Shown in pieces: positions 58,601 to 64,000 of a stretch of DNA of 64,000 bases (its first letter is position 1; each line of letters opens with the position of its first letter). This DNA comes from Dipylidium caninum. Lineage: Eukaryota; Platyhelminthes; Cestoda; Cyclophyllidea; Dipylidiidae. Location: positions 1-64,000 of the forward strand of contig QEYB01001430.1 in assembly GCA_017562135.1 (NCBI GenBank), in the 5' to 3' direction. The position numbers and the translations under genes are program-made. The notes below the pieces were generated by a model that worked only from the letters and a program-made list of their open reading frames with translations, was not told where the DNA came from and ran no database searches.

Positions 58601-61600
58601 TGTGGCCGAAGGTGGGGGCGAGGATCAGGTAGTTGACGAGCTGCAGGGGGCGATGGGAGAGGCGGAGGGGATGATGTGACAACGGCGGAGGCGCCAGCAG
58701 GGGTTATCCGCACGCCAAAGGCTGTCCGAAACTCCTCATCGCAAAAGAGACAAGTAATGTACCTGTGGTGCAAAAAAAGAAGCAGGCGGAAGTGCAACAC
58801 TTTGACACATTCAAATGGAGGGAAAACTATCCCCAATGAAAGTCCCTTTGAATGCGAACGATTAAGTCAACCACTTCAGTAAGTAATGAAGAGCCTAATT
58901 CATATGCCTGTGTGCAAAATGAGACTCGAGACTACACCGGACAAAGCCGATTTCATTTGGGTACTACGAGCGACATAAGCAGCGCTTTCAAATAAAGTAG
59001 ACGCGAATATCGTGTGAAAAAAGACCCACTCCGTGTCGGGATCCTCCTGCACGTATCCACACGGCAGCGTAGTGTGCAGTCGAAATTTGAGGCCGATCAG
59101 CCGGCCACTGCCCTGACAACTGGCGCCGTGAAATGACGCGCAGGGGACGGCGGGGGCCACCCCGTGGGGGTTGTCGGACAAAATGCGAGCCGCAACCACC
59201 ACATCAGGCAACCAGATTGCGAATCGGCAAGTGGGAAAACCAACGCATGAGAAGAACCATCGGGGTCTACAAAGGGAATACACTTCATTAGAGATAGGCA
59301 GGCGGTTTTTTAATAAACAACTGTTTTAACAACCGATTTGATGAGGCCTGAGTGCTAGGAAGCGCCTGGTTGAGATCCTGTGAGGCCTTTTGCCGAATTA
59401 TAACGTCTTTACCACAGGAGGGACAGGCGAAAAGCTTCTGATAGGCTCCTCCACTTCCGCTTCCGTTGGAGGCACCTGTGAATTCGGAGAGTTGGTTAAC
59501 ACAACCTGTACCTGGAATGTTTTCAGCTTCTTGAGCCAAATGCCTCCCTATCGCGATGTCCAATTTTCGCGCCTCGCGGACCACCATCTCGAAAGCCGAC
59601 TTGTACTTGGCAAGTTGGTCTTGTAGAACTTCTAAAATGGTTTGGTTTGTCGTGAAAGCGAAGGATGGAAAAACCATGTACCTTCTTTAGACTTCCGGCC
59701 TTCACATACCCTAAAGTGAAAAATTAGAAGACGTTACTCCTCAACTCTAATGATAAACTCGTTTTCGCCTCCACTAAGATACACAAGCAATAAAATTACG
59801 CCTTCAGGTCGACCTCCAACTCGGCTCGCAGGGCGGGCTTCGCGACGGCGAGATCCATTGAATCATAGCCTAAAAAGGTCGTTAAAAAAGTACTTTGAAA
59901 GGGAAGAAGCCAGGAGAAAAGAGAACGTCACCACACTCTATACCCCCAAATTAATTGTAATTGGCTTCTGACGGTGAAACCTCAACATCGGCACTTTGAT
60001 AGCCCTGTGCAATCGGAGTCTGCCCACGAGATGTGTTTTGAGGTGAGTTGAACACAGAAGGGGATTTTATAGCATCATATCCAACTGAATTTTGCGACTG
60101 TGCAGGCCCTTAGCCAAATATTTTGTTAAACATTGTGACTGGACTAAGAATTCAAAGGACACAGACGTTAAGGGAAGGCGTGCGAATCACTACTGATATG
60201 GGTCAGACATTTTCATAACTTTAATATGTACCACATAAGGCAAGTGAAAGGAGAAGCCATAAAAGCTGTCAAAATAGGTTAAATTTATGAGGTGAAAACT
60301 ATGAAAATTCAACAGCTTGGCAATGCGTCATGCATCAAACAACGCACCTTCCACGAGTCCCATGCCGAGTTGACTGGGCACCAGAAATTTGGAGTCTTGC
60401 AAGCCGACATACATGCGCTTTTTAATCGTCTCAATGTGTTCCGCGTGGGTGGCGTCGGTACCAATGCCATATTTGTCCATCAAGGCGATCAAATCCGCCT
60501 CAGTTAGGAGGCTGGGCGGCGTCGTGCGACCCTCCGTCATCTGTGGAGAGAACAAACTTCGTTCACAGCATTTATAGTCGCTTCGTGCGTCTACCAGTGG
60601 ACAGCGAGTAGAACGGGAAGATGGCAGTTGAGCGGAGGGAGTAAAAATTAAAAGTGAAACAATTTTTGCAGGAGCACTAAAAGATATGAAAAAGGAGTTT
60701 CGACAGGAAAAATTCCTGATTTTCCCAGCAGAAACATCGATATCAGATTCCACGGGATTAAAGAGTCCCCCGAGTTCTGCTTCTCCAGTCCCAGTCCTCT
60801 TCTTCCGATGTCTTGAGTCTAATAATCTATGTGTTCGTCCTGTCCCAACCGGCTCATGCATCTATCCGGATGCCTTGTCGATTGCGCACACATATAAGGC
60901 AGATTTGCCCATCCATTCCTCTCCTCCTTGGCTCAATTATCACTTTTTCGCTCGCATCCAATTGAGAGTTAACTCATCTAAAAATTACCTCAATCTTGTC
61001 CGGAGTAAGGGTTTCCCCCAATCTGAAGAGAGGCATGTGTCGCTCACTCCAACTTTCGTATGGGTGATACACCTCCAGGTAATTTCTACTGTGAATGACT
61101 AGTCCCCGCGCCTCGAATACTTCACCTGTCTCCGACGAGGAGGCAGCCGTGGAATTCGATTCTCCTATCACCAGACGAACTACCGTTTCAGCACCTTTGG
61201 CATCACTTGAGAGACATGCGAGAAAGTGACGTGTAATAAACTCGTAGAGGCGAGCCTCGTTGCCCTGGAGGAAAGCGAATGATTAATTTTGTGAGCTCCA
61301 GCGGAGAACCACAGAAGATACCCCATCAAATCAGATACACAGAGATACTATAGATGGCATATATCATGCCTCTTGGCGTTTATTTGGCAAATATGTGAGG
61401 AATCCGAAATTTTGGAAAAAAAGATAATCACAGCGGACTGAAAACGCTTTGCCGAACGCAATAAGTCACTTGAAACTTGGGAGGTGTTGTTATTGAGGGA
61501 GCATTAATTAGAAGAATGAAATAGCATTCATAGAAGGAGGAGATATAAAGAGGGAAACTATTTTCAACTACAGATGCGTTTATAGCTGGAATGCCGAAAG

Positions 61601-63823
61601 TCTATCTTCTCTTGGTTACAAGATTTAAGAAAAGCGAATTGATGACATGAGAAAAAGCTGTCAAAGGCGGAAGATTAACGTGGAGTTCAGTTCAGGATAT
61701 ACTTTGCCCCTCATATTCTGAAGTTTCGTGACCACTTAAGCCTGTATTTCCCCACAAAAAAATTCACTTTCATACAGCTTCATCACACGACCTTACTGAA
61801 TGATAATGGGCAGAGGAATTTAAGAGAGTAAGTGACAATTGTTAATACAGTGTGCAACGGTGTTGAAGTAATACGTTTAGTTGATCCGGTCTTGTCGAGT
61901 TAGACCATAATTTTAAATTATCGCAATTATAATGGAGTCGATCCCATTTCCGGAATGTGAGTCTCAGATTAAACGCCTTACAATATTCTCTCTAATATGC
62001 ACAATCCTCGAACGGAAGATTGTGATTTTTTCAAAGTAGCTGTATTGACATTTAAAACAAATATTCACGGATGAAGTCGATAATAACGGTAATCTGGGGA
62101 AATCAAGCACACTTTTTGATAAAAACATAGATTTATGCCCTACCACTATACAATCGAATTCAAAAATATATTTTAGAAATCCAGAAGGGGCGCCATGACT
62201 TTGATTGGGGAAAATCACACGAACGTTAATAGGGAAAAGAATCCTGTCCTTTTAGGTATCCAGTATATGAGCGCAAAAACAATTCTCAGTCGGTTAAAAA
62301 GTTCTAAATTTTTTGTCTAAAATGTCAAACGTTTCAGGAAAACAATAGCAATGGTAAGTCTTGTAACGGGAATAAATTAAATAGCAAAACTTTACTTGAA
62401 GATTCATCCCAGCTTTCAATGGGTGAATAGGAGGATGGGCTTGATCTGACTTCTTCCCATTCCTCGGCCTCAATCCGGAATTCAGGAGTTTATGTGCAAA
62501 TTCTAATAGGATCAAAGCAAATAAATAAGTTGGCAATTACCCCCCCAACGAGAATCTTGAGTCTGCGCTTCTACCAATGGTTTTAATTTCAGGTCAGGGG
62601 GAAATGAGTTGGTCTCTGTGCGGGGATATGAAATGTACCCTTTGTTGTATAGAGACTCTGCCAATTGCATTGTCTCCTTGGCGGGGAGCCGCAGTTTCCT
62701 GGAAGCCAGCTTCTCCATCTCCACTGTGTCCAATGGTAGCGGTCGCCATTTAGTTTTAGGTTTCTGTTCTACATGACAGATCCTCGCGACGGGATTCTGG
62801 CAGCAAAATGCAAATAACAACTTTCTAGCTCAATTTACCTCCAAAAGTTGTTCGTGGTAAGCAGCACAACAAGCCTGATCAAAAAGCCGACCCCGCTTCC
62901 ATTGGAAGATAGCCTGAGAATCTCTTTCCCTCGTTACCTCAATAGTAATTTTCCAAAATGGTTCCGGGATAAAGCTTTCCACTTCTCGAAAGCGTTCAAC
63001 AACAAAACCGAGAGTAGGAAACTGACACGACCCGTATGAAATGAGTTGGTCGGCGAGGGCCCGAGGGAATACACGTTTAAGGCGAAGAGTTTGAAAACGA
63101 GTAAAAGCGGCTCCAATACGAAGGTCGAGCTCTTGTCGTGCATCGACGGCGTTACTTACACGCTCGTCTAAGGTGGTTAAACTACTGACGGCACGAGCAA
63201 TAGCAGCCGGTGTGATTTCGGAAAAACGGGCCCGAGAAATGTTAATCGAGGATTTAACACGTTGACAGACCTCAACAACTTCCATGCCAATATTTTCACC
63301 TTCACGATCACAATCCGTCCATATTACCAGATGGGAGCAATTCCTAATTTCGCGTTCTAGGGTACGCTGGACGCCAAGAATACATATTTAAATACAATTA
63401 ACCTACTCTGATTGGTTCATATTCCGTTGTGCATTTCTTTTCGATAGGCGCATCGAAGAGGGCTAAAGGATTACAGGAATCCCTAAGTGGAAAGCAATTA
63501 GATTTAGAACAAAACTTGCCAAGATCGAAAACATTGGGAGAATTCGTAATTAAGCAGGTGACCAGAAACTGACGTCATTATGAACAAACAATTTACACCA
63601 TTAAAAGTCATAGGGAACTCATAAATTTTGTTAAATTTGGAGTAGCCTTCTCGCTAATGAAGATGGAAAAATATCAAAACAGGAACCATACGCGGGTCGC
63701 ACGGCCTTGTCCAAGAATTGCAGCAATGTTTTTCGCCGCTTCATTTTTTTCCGCGACATTAAGGACACGCATTGACGCGAAGAAACGTTGCAAGAGACCA
63801 AGTAAGGGGACAAACCGTACCAT
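55602..63823 (-). CDS. TOP3A: DNA topoisomerase III alpha
   Basis: TOP3A is the type IA topoisomerase that dissolves double Holliday junctions with BLM and RMI1 and decatenates mitochondrial DNA (known). Exons: 63823-63692, 63653-63511, 63482-63407, 63366-62839, 62796-62541, 62502-62396, 61264-60989, 60540-60348, 59869-59800, 59710-59682, 59631-59334, 59266-59026, 58762-58564, 57332-57185, 57108-57033, 56956-56873, 56434-56190, 55723-55602; about 1070 residues (human 1001). Toprim: VLNVAEKNEAAKNIA and WTDCDREGENIG. Catalytic tyrosine: GYISYPRTET. Also GKKSDQAHPPIHP and GIGTDATHAEHIETIKKRMY. C-terminus: CPSCGKDV with SCVGFPTCRFAIWLPD; two GRF zinc fingers (CSCGAPARLLTVRKAGPN with NFFLWYD, and CSCGLPAVK with GRQFLVC and FFQWVD); last a CCHC knuckle (KCSLCHLPGHTRNRCP). 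Joins 63511/63482 and 59026/58762 are weak or one base out; the rest are in phase. Confidence 0.93.
63692..63823 (-). other. TOP3A first exon with two in-frame start codons
   Basis: The first ATG (63823) follows an in-frame TGA two codons upstream and opens MVRFVPLLGLLQRFFAS, a short hydrophobic, arginine-bearing stretch like a mitochondrial presequence. The second ATG (63772) starts directly at MRVLNVAEKNEAA, the first strand of the Toprim domain. Confidence 0.7.
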
Positions 63824-64000
63824 GAAATATCAAGCACCCATCGGGGTATGAGCAAGTGGGCTGTGTGGGAAATTATAAAGGAGGCTTTTTCTGTCGGTGT
63901 AACCTTGAAGGTGATTTGTTGATTTGTTTTTTGTTCAAATGTGTTTTTCGTTGTTCGGATACTTTGGGGAAAACTAAAGCATGTATTTTAAAAAATGTAA
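63824..64000. other. TOP3A 5' flank
   Basis: AT-rich sequence upstream of the TOP3A start. No further coding exon is seen before the window ends. Confidence 0.5.

Overview
The window is nuclear DNA from a ciliated animal. It carries spliced genes with GT-AG introns and AATAAA poly(A) signals. Two ciliary or centriolar genes (CFAP100, a CEP164-type WW protein) sit with MFSD11, PCYT2, TOM22, a meiotic HORMAD and TOP3A. I see no bacterial, phage or CRISPR content. The most distinctive trait is the number of introns of about 30-42 nt, many exactly 31 nt. That fits a compact-intron lineage; a parasitic flatworm is my best guess, but it is inference and I cannot name the species. All product names come from recognising conserved protein motifs by eye; no search was run.

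Layout. 1-12234: GC-rich, no gene I can name, two weak candidates (a small membrane protein at 8486-8969 and a signal-peptide-like ORF at 9616-10179). 12235-14342 (+): CFAP100. 15384-19928 (-): MFSD11. 19929-23024: no gene, with a diverged inverted repeat pair. 23025-25616 (-): CEP164-like gene, head to head across about 660 bp with 26275-29006 (+), a HORMA-domain meiotic axis gene that also encodes a PHD finger and a winged helix. 29481-29723 (-): two orphan exons. 30314-53363: a large inverted duplication. 53364-55500: no recognised gene. 55602-63823 (-): TOP3A, complete from start to stop, with two exon junctions that do not fit cleanly.

The inverted duplication is the oddest structure. 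A left arm of about 8.8 kb (30314-39110) and a right arm of about 9.0 kb (44379-53363) are reverse complements around a 5.3 kb spacer. The spacer begins with a third, direct copy (39109-41521) of a 2.4 kb piece of the left arm and then holds TOM22. The arms carry PCYT2. The left copy has clean exons but lacks everything upstream of exon 4. The right copy has all exons but is broken by small indels in most of them. TOM22, in the spacer, also has a single frame break. Since neither PCYT2 copy is intact, a fold-back assembly artefact with an unpolished second pass is at least as likely as a real palindrome.

The genes do not form one pathway. They include two cilium genes, a phospholipid-synthesis enzyme (PCYT2), a mitochondrial import receptor (TOM22), and two genes acting on meiotic or recombining chromosomes (HORMAD, TOP3A) that lie in the same window but are not adjacent.
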